A DNA stretch of 64,000 bases from an uncultured Lachnospiraceae bacterium (GCA_910585075.1 CAJUED010000005.1:62226-126225), one strand, 5' to 3'. Counted from the stretch's first letter, positions 41,762-50,451 are shown. The notes: generated by a model from the letters alone, not told the origin. Numbers and translations are program-made.

Positions 41762-42988
41762 ATGGATAAAATAACATATTTGCTGAAGTATATATATCGG
41801 CTGTGGGGTATGGCGGGAAGGCTTGTGGATGCGCAGGGAGGCCTTTTGGCTGTTCTCACAGCCGGTTTTGAAAATTATGACCCGGTATTTACCAGTGCCG
41901 GGCTTTTGAGGGAACTGCTCAGATGGGGAAGAAAGACAGGGGGCAGATACGGGGCTTTTCAAGACGACGGTTACTGGTATTATGTGTTTCAGGGGCCGGA
42001 AAGTTATGTGATATGGGGGCCTGTGGTATTTGAGGAACATTCGGAGCATGAAAAGAGGATGTATTTAAAAAGACATGGTGTGGAGGAAAAGAACATACAG
42101 ATTCCTTTGATGCACATCTGGCATTTTAAGGAGATTGTTGCTTTCGCCCATGGACTGTTGTTTGAGGAATATGATAGGACGGCGGTTTTCGACGATGGGA
42201 CGGAGCCGGAGGAATTTAAGCGGGAGTTCTATCCGAAGATTTTGGAGTACGGCCTTGAAAGGGCGGAATATGGGATGGAGCACCATTCTTTTATGGACGA
42301 AAAGAGATTTTATGGGTGGCTGATGGAGGGAGAGACGGGGACAAAGGAGGGGCCAGGGACGGAAAAAGGAACGCTGTCAACCCTTGAAGGAATGATAGGA
42401 GCTGCCGGGATGATGGCCCAGTCACAGAAAAAGGACGCGGAGTATGGCGCTGTAGCAAGTATTACGTTAGCCACCAGATATGCGATTGCGGCGGGGGCCC
42501 AGGAAAGCGAGGCCTATGCTTTAAGTGATGTGACGCTCCAGAGGCTTGCCGGATTGGAAAGTGTGGTGGAGATTTACGATACTATGAGACGCGCCCTAAG
42601 GGAGTTTGGCAGCCTTGCCAGGGGGGCAAAAAAAAAGTCAAAATCCTGTTCTTCCTATGTGGAACAAAGCAGGGACTACATAGCGGAGCACATCTATGAA
42701 AAGCTGACCCTTCAGGAGATTGCGGAAAAGATTGGGGTGCATAAGGGGTATCTTTCACGGATTTTTTCCCGGCAGATGGGAATGACGCTGACGGACTATA
42801 TTATGAGAGAGAAGGTATACATTTCCTGCAATCTTTTAAAATATTCAGACCGTTCGATTGCAATGATTGGGGAATATGTCAATCTTTCTCCCCAAAGCTA
42901 TTTTACCAGAGTGTTTCGAAATGTGATGGGGGAAACCCCGGCTCAGTATCGGAGGATGCACAGAGATAAAAATTTCATAGAAAGTTAA
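41762..42988 (+). CDS. AraC family regulator with long N-terminal sensor
   Basis: 408 residues; GGAGG 5 bases before ATG 41762 decides the start. Residues ~1-290: sensor without a recognised domain, with YWYYVFQGPESYVIWGPVVFEEH (PocR-like or GAF-like style) and an internal Gly/Glu-rich linker near residues 190-205. Residues ~305-400: AraC double helix-turn-helix (LTLQEIAEKIGVHKGYLSRIFSRQMGMTLTDYI; IAMIGEYVNLSPQSYFTRVFRNVMGETPAQY). Located directly upstream of a GH3 beta-glucosidase gene on the same strand and likely its activator. Confidence 0.88.
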   Translation: MDKITYLLKYIYRLWGMAGRLVDAQGGLLAVLTAGFENYDPVFTSAGLLRELLRWGRKTGGRYGAFQDDGYWYYVFQGPESYVIWGPVVFEEHSEHEKRMYLKRHGVEEKNIQIPLMHIWHFKEIVAFAHGLLFEEYDRTAVFDDGTEPEEFKREFYPKILEYGLERAEYGMEHHSFMDEKRFYGWLMEGETGTKEGPGTEKGTLSTLEGMIGAAGMMAQSQKKDAEYGAVASITLATRYAIAAGAQESEAYALSDVTLQRLAGLESVVEIYDTMRRALREFGSLARGAKKKSKSCSSYVEQSRDYIAEHIYEKLTLQEIAEKIGVHKGYLSRIFSRQMGMTLTDYIMREKVYISCNLLKYSDRSIAMIGEYVNLSPQSYFTRVFRNVMGETPAQYRRMHRDKNFIES

Positions 42989-43059
42989 AATCAGATAAAT
43001 AAAGTGAAAAACAGATAATACAAAAGGGGGAATTGGTACTACACTTTTTATAAACGAAT

Positions 43060-43083
43060 TTCCCATGACCCTGCTCATGGGAA
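43060..43083 (+). promoter_or_regulatory. Leader hairpin before the GH3 gene
   Basis: 9-bp perfect stem TTCCCATGA (43060-43068) / TCATGGGAA (43075-43083), 6-base loop, 10 bases before the ribosome binding site. No T-run follows, so it may stabilise the mRNA or be a protein site. Confidence 0.45.
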
Positions 43084-43107
43084 TAAACGGTGAAGGAGAA
43101 TAAGGCT

Positions 43108-45378
43108 ATGGAAAGAGACATCAAAAAAATTGTTTCGGAAATGACGCTGGAAGAAAAAGCCGGTATGTGCTCCGGCCAGGACTTCTGGCATTTAAAAAGT
43201 GTAGAGCGGCTTGGGATACCTGCGGTGATGGTATCGGACGGCCCTCACGGACTGCGCAAGCAGCCTGATACGGGAGACCATCTGGGAATCGGGGAAAGTA
43301 TCGTTGCGGTCTGCTTCCCGGCAGCCTGTGCGGTTGCCTCCAGCTTTGACACGGAGCTGATAAACGAAATGGGAAAAACCCTGGGCGAGGAGTGCCAGGC
43401 GGAGGATTTAAGCGTGCTTTTAGGCCCTGCGGTAAATATTAAGAGAAGCCCCCTTTGTGGACGTAATTTTGAATACTTATCCGAGGACCCTTACCTTGCA
43501 GGAAAAATGGCGGCAGCTTACATAAACGGTGTCCAGAGCTGGGACGTAGGCACCAGCATGAAGCATTATGCGGCCAACAATCAGGAGTTTCGGCGCATGA
43601 GCTGTTCTTCCAATTTATCGGAGAGAGCTTTCAGGGAAATTTATCTGCCGGCTTTTGAGACCGCTGTAAAGGAAGCACAGCCTAAGACCATCATGTGCAG
43701 CTACAATAAAATCAATGGTGTTTACGCTTCCGAAAACCGCCATCTTCTCACAGAGATTTTAAGGGATGAGTGGGGATATGAAGGCTATGTGATGACAGAC
43801 TGGGGCGCTGTGGCGGACCGAGTGAAGGGCATTGTGGCAGGACTTGACTTAGAGATGCCGGGCAGCGGCGGCTTTAATGATGCAAAGATCGTTGCGGCAG
43901 TGAAGGATGGCAGCTTAGACGAAGCCCTCCTTGACCAGGCTGTGGAACGTATTTTGAAAGTTGTATTTTCTTATGTGGATAACCGTCATCCCGAGGCAGT
44001 GTTTGACAGGGATGTGGATCACGAAAAAGCAACGGCCATAGAGACAGAGTGTGCGGTTCTTTTAGAGAACAACGGAATTCTTCCCTTAAAGGCGGATGCG
44101 AAGGTGGCTTATATCGGCGAGTATGCGTCAAAGCCCCGTTACCAGGGCGGCGGTTCCAGCCACATCAATTCCAGTAAGGTATCCTCCGCTCTTGAGAGCG
44201 CAAAGACAAAGAACCGGACGGTATCTTATGTGAAGGGCTTCCCTTTTGACAAGGATGAGGAAAATGAGGAAGAACTGCAGGCAGCAGTGCAGGCAGCGAA
44301 AGAGGCTGAGGTTGCAGTGATTTTTGCAGGCCTTCCCGATGTCATTGAGTCAGAAGGATACGACAGGAAGGATATGAGGCTTCCTGCTTGCCAGAATAAA
44401 CTGATTGAGGCGGTGGCTGCGGTGCAGCCCAACACAGTGGTAGTGCTCCACAACGGAAGCCCGGTTGAGGTTCCCTGGGCTGATAAGGTGGCGGCAATCC
44501 TGGAAATGTATCTTGGCGGCCAGGGTGTGGGCGAGGCCACAGACAGGCTCCTTTATGGAGAGGTGAATCCTTCAGGACGTCTTGCGGAGACCTTCCCTCT
44601 TAAGCTTGAGGACAATCCAAGTTACCTGAACTTCCCGGGAGACGGGCTTAATGTGGATTATGCGGAAGGCGTTTACGTGGGTTACCGCTATTACGATACA
44701 AAGAAAATGCCGGTGCGCTGGGCATTCGGCCACGGCTTATCTTACACAACCTACGAGTATGGTAACCTGAAAATGCCCGGGGAAACTCTCACGGACGAGG
44801 GCTGTGTGAAGGTAACCGTGGACGTGAAAAATACCGGCAATGTTGCAGGTAAGGAAGTGGTGCAGCTCTATGTCAGCGACAAAAACGGCACTGCGGGCAG
44901 ACCGGTAAAAGAGCTGAAAGGCTTTGCAAAAGTAGCCCTTGGGCCGGGAGAGACAAAGACCGTGGAATTTACCCTGTGCGCAAGAGACTTATCCTTCTAC
45001 CATGAAGGACTTGGAGACTGGTACGCGCCATCCGGAACCTATGGGGTGCTGGTGGGATGCGCAAGTGATGAGGTTGCCCTTGAAGGTACCCTTTCCTTTG
45101 AGACGAAAAAGAGTCTTCCTCTGCATATAGACGGCTCCACCACAGTTGGTCAGCTATTAGAGAACCCTGTGGCGGCACCGATTGTAGGTGAGATGATGCA
45201 AAAGATGCAGAGTATGCTGGGAGGAGATACTGCGGAAACCCTTGGCAGTGGTGAAGAAATGGCGGAGGCAATGGCCATGGGAATGCCTCTAAAATCTCTG
45301 GCAAGCTTCGCAGGGCCTGAGGCGGCAGCAAAGATTGAACAGATGATGGGTACTTTAAATCAGATGCTTGGAAATTGA
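43108..45378 (+). CDS. GH3 family beta-glucosidase
   Basis: 756 residues, no signal peptide, so intracellular. SD AAGGAG precedes ATG 43108. N-terminal (beta/alpha)8 domain with SDGPHGLRKQ, KHYAANNQE, and nucleophile Asp231 in VMTDWGA; C-terminal alpha/beta sandwich with the ESEGYDR segment containing the likely acid/base Glu; then a fibronectin-III-like domain (VKVTVDVKNTGNVAGKEVVQLYVSD). The order is standard for GH3 beta-glucosidases. An extra Met/Ala-rich helical tail of about 75 residues follows (two MQKMQ/MMGTLNQML-like stretches), which I do not recognise. Followed by a strong terminator. Confidence 0.93.
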   Translation: MERDIKKIVSEMTLEEKAGMCSGQDFWHLKSVERLGIPAVMVSDGPHGLRKQPDTGDHLGIGESIVAVCFPAACAVASSFDTELINEMGKTLGEECQAEDLSVLLGPAVNIKRSPLCGRNFEYLSEDPYLAGKMAAAYINGVQSWDVGTSMKHYAANNQEFRRMSCSSNLSERAFREIYLPAFETAVKEAQPKTIMCSYNKINGVYASENRHLLTEILRDEWGYEGYVMTDWGAVADRVKGIVAGLDLEMPGSGGFNDAKIVAAVKDGSLDEALLDQAVERILKVVFSYVDNRHPEAVFDRDVDHEKATAIETECAVLLENNGILPLKADAKVAYIGEYASKPRYQGGGSSHINSSKVSSALESAKTKNRTVSYVKGFPFDKDEENEEELQAAVQAAKEAEVAVIFAGLPDVIESEGYDRKDMRLPACQNKLIEAVAAVQPNTVVVLHNGSPVEVPWADKVAAILEMYLGGQGVGEATDRLLYGEVNPSGRLAETFPLKLEDNPSYLNFPGDGLNVDYAEGVYVGYRYYDTKKMPVRWAFGHGLSYTTYEYGNLKMPGETLTDEGCVKVTVDVKNTGNVAGKEVVQLYVSDKNGTAGRPVKELKGFAKVALGPGETKTVEFTLCARDLSFYHEGLGDWYAPSGTYGVLVGCASDEVALEGTLSFETKKSLPLHIDGSTTVGQLLENPVAAPIVGEMMQKMQSMLGGDTAETLGSGEEMAEAMAMGMPLKSLASFAGPEAAAKIEQMMGTLNQMLGN

Positions 45379-45402
45379 TATTGAAACATTAAATGACTCT
45401 AA

Positions 45403-45456
45403 GGCGTCAATTCGGAAGAAGGCAGAGCTTCCGGGTTGGCGCCATTTGTTTTTCTT
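45403..45456 (+). terminator. Intrinsic terminator after GH3 gene
   Basis: 16-bp stem with two G-T pairs: GGCGTCAATTCGGAAG (45403-45418) and CTTCCGGGTTGGCGCC (45428-45443), then a T-rich tract. Confidence 0.8.
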
Positions 45457-45532
45457 TTCAAAGGTCAAAAGATACCCCAGCCCTTCCCGGACAAAAAGGA
45501 AGCGGAGCAGATACAGACAGGTAAAAAGAGAT

Positions 45533-45566
45533 TGGTTACATTTCAAAGGGGGAATGGTTACATTTC
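45533..45566 (+). promoter_or_regulatory. Direct repeats resembling a LytTR operator
   Basis: TGGTTACATTTC occurs at 45533-45544 and again, identical, at 45555-45566: a 22-base period. LytTR regulators bind pairs of short direct repeats about two helical turns apart, and a LytTR gene starts 65 bases later. Confidence 0.65.
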
Positions 45567-45630
45567 GGAAATTTCAACAAAAGATCTGCCGATATATGTA
45601 ATAAACCTATAAAGAAATTGGGGTGATTGT

Positions 45631-46344
45631 ATGCTAAAAATTGCAGTCTGTGATGATGAGCCTGTATTTGTCGGACAGATTAGTGGCAGGATAAAAGAAT
45701 ATATGACGGATGCCGCGATACAGGGCTTTTTTTCCGGTGAGGAATTATTATCACAGGGGGAGGTATTTGACATATATTTTTTAGATATTCAAATGGAAAA
45801 AATAAGCGGTGTGGAAACCGCTAAGAAATTACGGGAACTGGACGAAGAATGCGTTATCGTGTTTATAACCGGGGCAAAAGAATATGTGTTTGAAGCCTTT
45901 GACGTGGCAGCCTTGCATTATCTGATGAAACCCGTTGATAATGAGAAATTACGGGAGGTGCTTGAAAGGGCAAAAAAAGAAATAGAGAAAAAGCAGGGCT
46001 TAAAAAGCAGGCAGATATTTGTCAAAACAAGAAATAAGAACATAACTTTGGATGTTGCAGATATTCTTTATTTTGAAAATGAAATGCGCAAAATTGCCGT
46101 CCATACGGTGAGAGGGGAAATTTCATTCTATGGTGTTATGGCAGATATGGAGCGGGAAGCCGGGGAAGGCTTTTGCCGTTGCCATAGAGGGTATTTAGTG
46201 AATTTATCCTATGTGGCCGGATATGATGCGAAAAACATTTTACTTACCAATGGGGAGAAAATATATCTGTCAAAGGACAGATACCATGATTTTGTCAAAC
46301 AGTATATGAGATACCTGCGGAATGGGGGTGCTTCTTATGTATGA
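45631..46344 (+). CDS. LytTR family response regulator (AgrA/ComE-like)
   Basis: 237 residues. Receiver domain residues 1-120, IAVCDDEP at the start, phosphoacceptor Asp52 (FLDIQM), Lys in LMKPV. LytTR DNA-binding domain ~140-235: IFVKTRNKNITLDVADILYFENEMRKIAVHT and FCRCHRGYLVNLSYVAGYD. It forms a two-component system with the overlapping histidine kinase gene. No AgrB/AgrD peptide genes are adjacent, so the signal is unknown. The direct repeats just upstream suggest autoregulation. Confidence 0.94.
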   Translation: MLKIAVCDDEPVFVGQISGRIKEYMTDAAIQGFFSGEELLSQGEVFDIYFLDIQMEKISGVETAKKLRELDEECVIVFITGAKEYVFEAFDVAALHYLMKPVDNEKLREVLERAKKEIEKKQGLKSRQIFVKTRNKNITLDVADILYFENEMRKIAVHTVRGEISFYGVMADMEREAGEGFCRCHRGYLVNLSYVAGYDAKNILLTNGEKIYLSKDRYHDFVKQYMRYLRNGGASYV

Positions 46345-47770
46345 GGTTATACAGCCTTTTATAGAAGCCGCTGCATATATCATTGACGGGTACTGCCTGT
46401 GTATGCTTTTTGGAAAATTTGGCAGTCAGAGAATCAAAAGAGAAGCATTTAGCAATATTTTAACAATATCAGCCTGGCTTGCTGTAAATTTGACAGTCAG
46501 AAACTTAGTGTTTTCCGATTTGCCATATACTCCGGAAAAATCTTTGCTGAGTTTTGTTTTCCGTATGTGTGCTATCTATTTGATCGGGGTATGTTTTTAT
46601 AGAAACAGGCAGATCATACATTTATTTTTGACATTGCTTTTTATAGCCCTATTGTATGTTTTCAGTGAGATTGGATATATTGTCAGGCTGTTTTTGGTAG
46701 ACGGGTTGGAGAGGTTGACATGGCATATAGAAGCTTTTCATAATGTGACAGCCGTTAAGCTATTGGTAGATTTTATATACTGTTTCATGGATATGACAGC
46801 GGTGGCGTTATTTTATTTTTCGATAAAAACCATAGTAAAGAACCATAACCATTCGATGGATGAAAGAAGCACAAAAGAACTGATTGCCCATATTTTACCT
46901 ACTGTCCTGGGAAGTCTCGTTTCCGTGGCACTTTATTTTGTATTGCTTATGATAAATGAGCGGGGGTATATCGTGGAGTATGACAATTACAGGGCGATAT
47001 ATCTGTTTGTTATTATCGTTTTTGCGGCTGTATGGTTGATTATCTTATATGGATTCCGGATTCAAGAGGAGATGATGGATTTGCAGGAGGAACGCACACA
47101 AAAAAGCGTTTTGGAGAACCAGATTTCGCAAATGCAAAATTCCATGTTGGAAATGGAGCGTTTTTATGAGAGTGTCAGCCATGTAAAGCATGATATGAAA
47201 AACCAAATGGCAGTTATGGAAAAACTGTTAAGAGAACGGCAGATAACGGAAAATGAAGAAATTACCGGATATTTTGAAGATATGCAGAAAACGCTGATAA
47301 ATCTGGAACGGAAAATACATACGGGAAATGTGGTAAGTGATGCAGTTATCAGTAGCAAGTTCTATTATGCGGCAAAGGAATTAAAAGGTATCCATTTGGA
47401 AGCGGACGGCTTTCTGTTGACGGATAAGGTTCACGTAAGGGCTTATGACATAGGCATTATCTTAAATAACGGGTTAGATAATGCGATTGAAGCCTGCCGG
47501 AGGGCAAGACTGAAAAATCAAAATAAAGAGCTGTATATCAGGATTAAATCTTTTTGGAAACAGAAAATGTTTTTCATAGAAATTGAGAACAGCTTTGATG
47601 GGGAGATCGTATGGGGGAAAGACGGGTTTCCCTGCTCCCAAAAGGCTGATGGTAATATACATGGCATTGGGCTGAAAAATATCAGGTATTGCGCATTGAA
47701 ATACGGGGGTGATATGGATTGTATTGCGGAAGAAGAAAAATTCATACTGTCTGTTATGCTAAAGGGTTAG
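46337..47770 (+). CDS. GHKL-type sensor histidine kinase (AgrC-like)
   Basis: About 477 residues. Around six or seven membrane helices in residues ~5-250, then a coiled-coil linker (EEMMDLQEERTQKSVLENQIS), the phosphorylation-site His in YESVSHVKHDMKNQM, and a HATPase_c_5 domain (IILNNGLDNAIEACRRAR; HGIGLKNIRYCALKYGG). The architecture matches AgrC/ComD-type kinases that sense peptides. The ORF overlaps the regulator gene by 8 bases (ATG at 46337 preceded by GGGGGTG; ATG 46322 is an alternative). Confidence 0.93.
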   Translation: MYEVIQPFIEAAAYIIDGYCLCMLFGKFGSQRIKREAFSNILTISAWLAVNLTVRNLVFSDLPYTPEKSLLSFVFRMCAIYLIGVCFYRNRQIIHLFLTLLFIALLYVFSEIGYIVRLFLVDGLERLTWHIEAFHNVTAVKLLVDFIYCFMDMTAVALFYFSIKTIVKNHNHSMDERSTKELIAHILPTVLGSLVSVALYFVLLMINERGYIVEYDNYRAIYLFVIIVFAAVWLIILYGFRIQEEMMDLQEERTQKSVLENQISQMQNSMLEMERFYESVSHVKHDMKNQMAVMEKLLRERQITENEEITGYFEDMQKTLINLERKIHTGNVVSDAVISSKFYYAAKELKGIHLEADGFLLTDKVHVRAYDIGIILNNGLDNAIEACRRARLKNQNKELYIRIKSFWKQKMFFIEIENSFDGEIVWGKDGFPCSQKADGNIHGIGLKNIRYCALKYGGDMDCIAEEEKFILSVMLKG

Positions 47771-47811
47771 TAAACTGAATTTCAAGTAAATTTTTTAAGG
47801 AGGATTATATT

Positions 47812-48537
47812 ATGGCAATGGAGATTACCGGGAATCTTCCTGACTATTCGGTCAGGAAACAGAATTACAGCAGCTATGCAAACCAGAGCATAGCAGAAAG
47901 CAGTACGGCGAACAGCGCAAAGAAAAAGGAAACAGAAAAAACAACAGAAAAGACAACTGATTATGCAAATGGACTGGCAAAACTTGTTCCAAGCGTAGAT
48001 TTTAAGGTTGGAAATGCCTGCTCATCAGCCCGAAGCGGCAAGTCACTGACTGTTAATCCCAGGCTTTTGGAAAAAATGCGGAATGACCCCGAAAAAGAGA
48101 AGGATATGAAAGACATGATAAAAGGCGTTGAGTTTATGTCTAAATTGGCAGAGGGCATAGCGAAAGCCACTGGCTGGACCATAGTGTATCAGCACAGTTA
48201 TATTGACGAGAACGGAAAATATCATTGCAGAATGCAAACCAGAAATGATTTTATGTTAAATATGAGTGATAAGCTCCGTGAAGAAAGACGGAAAAATTCT
48301 GAGAAACTGCTTGAAAAGACAAAAGAAAAGGCAGCGGAAAAGGAAGATGAAACAACAACTCCGAACAAAGCGGAGCAGCTTTTAAAAGAAAAAATAGCAG
48401 CTTCAAAAGGCGGCATGATTTATCTGTATGATACGGATATTAAGACAATTATCGAAGCCGCCAAAAAAGATAATGCAGGCAGGGCAAATACAAAACAGCA
48501 GGCGGGTGTTGGGGCTAATTTAGATTTGCAGGCATAA
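47812..48537 (+). CDS. DUF6033 family protein
   Basis: 241 residues, excellent AAGGAGG site. N-terminal EITGNLPDYSV, then a Lys/Glu/Thr-rich low-complexity stretch (KKKETEKTTEKTT), a conserved core ~residues 60-150 (SVDFKVGNACSSARSGKSLTVNP; GVEFMSKLAEGIAKATGWTIVYQHSYIDENGKYHCRMQTRND), and a charged helical tail. I assign DUF6033 from memory of this core. No signal peptide. It follows the two-component genes with a 41-base gap and is probably in the same transcript, so it may be an output or an accessory of that system. Confidence 0.75.
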   Translation: MAMEITGNLPDYSVRKQNYSSYANQSIAESSTANSAKKKETEKTTEKTTDYANGLAKLVPSVDFKVGNACSSARSGKSLTVNPRLLEKMRNDPEKEKDMKDMIKGVEFMSKLAEGIAKATGWTIVYQHSYIDENGKYHCRMQTRNDFMLNMSDKLREERRKNSEKLLEKTKEKAAEKEDETTTPNKAEQLLKEKIAASKGGMIYLYDTDIKTIIEAAKKDNAGRANTKQQAGVGANLDLQA

Positions 48538-48566
48538 AGGAGATTCCGATTTTCGCAGACTCTGTC

Positions 48567-48621
48567 CTGGTAGTCCGTTCTGAAACCCATTTGCAAAGGA
48601 ACTTCAAGAACGGACTCCTAG
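48567..48621. terminator. Bidirectional hairpin between convergent genes
   Basis: AGTCCGTTCT (48572-48581) pairs perfectly with AGAACGGACT (48607-48616), extended by imperfect pairing on both sides. It overlaps the stop codon of the flavodoxin gene. No clear T-run, so terminator function is inferred. Confidence 0.5.
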
Positions 48622-49131
48622 ACACCGTAGAATCGGTTCAATATACTTTTTGTCCGAAATATCATAAGACGAAGAAATCATTTTTACCATTACCTGCTCC
48701 GCTTCTGTTTTAGCTTTTTTGGCTTTAAGGGTTTTTACAAACATTTTCATCATAAGTTTAGACGGAGCAGGCATTTTCTCATAATTGAAACCTCCCGGAC
48801 AATAAAATGTTTTTACTTTTTTCCGTTCCGATTCATTAAAATTTTTGTTAAGAGCCGCTTCAATTTCAGGATTGTCGATTGGACTTCCTCCAACACAAAA
48901 TACAATTAGCTCTTTATCTGTCCATTTGTCCATATTTCCTTTAAACCAACTGATTTTACTTATACTGCCCGCACAAGCCCAGCCTCCAAAAATAATTGCT
49001 TCATATGCAGAGAAATCTTTCTTTTTTGCAATGGAAAATTCAAGACAATCCGCTCCGGTCGCCTCTGCTATCCACTCGGCATAGCGCTTCGTAAACCCTG
49101 TTTGTGAACTATAAATCACTGCCATCTTCAT
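48604..49131 (-). CDS. Flavodoxin domain protein (HemG-like, Flavodoxin_5)
   Basis: 175 residues. The FMN phosphate loop is YSSQTGFTKRYAEWIAE at the N-terminus; the 50s region IIFGGWACAGSISKISWFK and the 90s region VFCVGGSPIDNPEIEAAL fit the flavodoxin fold as in menaquinone-dependent protoporphyrinogen oxidase-like proteins. No haem genes are nearby, so a stress-related electron transfer role is more likely. Its start overlaps the stop of the MarR gene by 4 bases (ATGA), so both are co-translated and controlled by the same operator. Confidence 0.85.
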   Translation of the reverse strand: MKMAVIYSSQTGFTKRYAEWIAEATGADCLEFSIAKKKDFSAYEAIIFGGWACAGSISKISWFKGNMDKWTDKELIVFCVGGSPIDNPEIEAALNKNFNESERKKVKTFYCPGGFNYEKMPAPSKLMMKMFVKTLKAKKAKTEAEQVMVKMISSSYDISDKKYIEPILRCLGVRS

Positions 49132-49649
49132 TTCTCTAAATCTCCCTTTTTTTGATTTTCCTTTTGTTCATTCATAACCCTCTTTTCCAAATTCTCTATT
49201 CCGGCATACAATTTTGATAAAAGAGTGAAAAGAGTTTCAATCTCTTTGTCCGTATAAACTTCAAAAAGATATTTTAATTCCTCCTGGTATTTAAAAAAAT
49301 CATTTACAAAATAGTCGTTTACCTTTTCGGTAGGACAGATACACACAGCTCTTGTATCGTGTGGGCTTTGCTGAATAGTGATAAATCCTTTTTTCATCAA
49401 AACATCCGCTAATTTCTTGATATTTTGTCTTGAGCAACCCAGTAAATTTCCCAATTGGGTAAAAGTTAGTGTTTCCTTTGATTGTCTGACTATGGAAAGT
49501 AACATAAACTGCTTTAGAGACATTTCCGGAATATGGTTATCAAAAAGCGTTTGCAACTTGTTTCCGGCAATAAATAATGTGCTAAAAATAGCTTTTCTTT
49601 GGTTTTCAGTGGAATTTGAAAATTTTGCAGTCAAATCATCGAAATTCAT
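49128..49649 (-). CDS. MarR family transcriptional regulator
   Basis: 173 residues from ATG 49649, with GGAGG 6 bases before it; the longer frame from 49736 lacks support. Winged-helix MarR core: QFMLLSIVRQSKETLTFTQLGNLLGCSRQNIKKLADVLMKKGFITIQQSPHDTRAVCICPTEK, where the usual DxRxxxV/L wing reads DTRAVCI. Cys residues in the HTH and wing (LLGCSRQ; VCICP) could make it redox-sensitive; this is inference. It likely represses its own operon with the flavodoxin gene from palindromic sites in the promoter. Confidence 0.92.
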   Translation of the reverse strand: MNFDDLTAKFSNSTENQRKAIFSTLFIAGNKLQTLFDNHIPEMSLKQFMLLSIVRQSKETLTFTQLGNLLGCSRQNIKKLADVLMKKGFITIQQSPHDTRAVCICPTEKVNDYFVNDFFKYQEELKYLFEVYTDKEIETLFTLLSKLYAGIENLEKRVMNEQKENQKKGDLEK

Positions 49650-49764
49650 ATAAATCCTCCATTCTTGCCGGCATCCCGTAAATTGTATGCATACAAAGTA
49701 TGTTATGTGTACGAAGTACACTATGCGCAAGCACAAATTTGTCTGTGAAAAATCTATTTTTCAC
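49636..49764 (-). CDS. Possible 42-codon leader peptide upstream of the MarR gene
   Basis: GTG start at 49764 with a perfect AAGGAG 6 bases before it. The frame (starts MKNRFFTDKFVLAHS) runs to a TGA at 49636-49638 that lies inside the MarR gene, overlapping its start by 14 bases. The leader DNA contains several small palindromes (a TGTGAAAAA/TTTTTCACA hairpin at its start, GTGTACGAAGTACAC). Such overlap would couple MarR translation to leader translation. No homologue is known to me. Confidence 0.45.
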   Translation of the reverse strand: MKNRFFTDKFVLAHSVLRTHNILCMHTIYGMPARMEDLYEFR

Positions 49765-49775
49765 AGTATTCTCCT

Positions 49776-49828
49776 TATAGGTAACTTGTTGCACTTCTTA
49801 TTATAGTAACAAGTTACCTATATGTCAA
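49776..49828 (-). promoter_or_regulatory. Consensus promoter with two MarR-type operators
   Basis: On the minus strand TTGACA (49828-49823), 17 bases, TATAAT (49805-49800): a perfect sigma-A promoter. Operator GTAAC-AA-GTTAC (49806-49817) fills the spacer; a second GTAAC-TT-GTTGC (49781-49792) lies just past the start of transcription. The two form the arms of a 14-bp inverted repeat (49777-49790 and 49808-49821). Confidence 0.8.
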
Positions 49829-50110
49829 TATGAATGATAGAATTGAATGCAGTATGGATTGCAATTAAATCAGAGGGAGGCATATGGGATCAGGTTGATT
49901 TTTATGTAGATGTTTTTAGGGGTTTTTAGGTTACCTAATTCATAAAAAGTCTACGGAGCGTGGATTGCCAGCGTAGACTTTTTGCATTAGACTGAATTTC
50001 GAGGTGATAAGGCTGAAAGAATTGCATTCTTTCAACAAGCTGAACAAGTTCAGCTGAAATTTGTGCTACGGCACAAATTTGCACACAGAGAAAGGAGCAT
50101 GGTTATAAAA
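49829..50110. other. Intergenic region with terminator and hairpins
   Basis: Terminator-like hairpin AAAAAGTCTACG (49944-49955) / CGTAGACTTTTT (49972-49983), usable from both sides. A second hairpin AAATTTGTGC (50057-50066), loop TACG, GCACAAATTT (50071-50080): a C(UACG)G tetraloop with 10-bp stem, just before the GIY-YIG gene's ribosome binding site. No gene seen. Confidence 0.6.
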
Positions 50111-50449
50111 ATGGATATGAAAAGAAAAAAGGAACTGTTAAACGAATGGAAAAACCGTCACCCGGAAATGGGTGTTATCTCCATTTCCTGCAAACCTACG
50201 GGGAATTTGTTTCTGGGAATTTCAAAAGACACAAGGACAGGATATAACAGCCACCGCTTCCAACTGTCAGTAAATCTCCACCCAAACAAAAAGCTACAAG
50301 AGCTATGGGACAAATACGGAGAACAGGAATTTGAATATTCCGTTGTAGAAGTGTTAGAATACGAAAACCCGCAGGACGACCAGACGGACAGCCTGTTAGA
50401 ACTTTTGGAATGTTGTCTGATAGAAATGCCGGGCGCAGGGAGGATTTGA
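50111..50449 (+). CDS. GIY-YIG nuclease family protein
   Basis: About 112 residues. The start is uncertain: AAAGGAG at 50091-50097 is 13 bases before ATG 50111 and only 1 base before ATG 50099. Sequence begins KRKKELLNEWKNRHPEMGVISISC, then GISKDTRTGYNSHRFQLSVNLHPNKKLQELWDKYGEQEFEYSVVEVLEYE. This matches a clostridial GIY-YIG-like group; the canonical GIY and YIG motifs are weak, with VIS and FLG in their places, so catalysis is uncertain. A tetraloop hairpin lies just before the gene. It ends 3 bases before the next gene and is clearly in an operon with it. Confidence 0.7.
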   Translation: MDMKRKKELLNEWKNRHPEMGVISISCKPTGNLFLGISKDTRTGYNSHRFQLSVNLHPNKKLQELWDKYGEQEFEYSVVEVLEYENPQDDQTDSLLELLECCLIEMPGAGRI

Positions 50450-50451
50450 AT

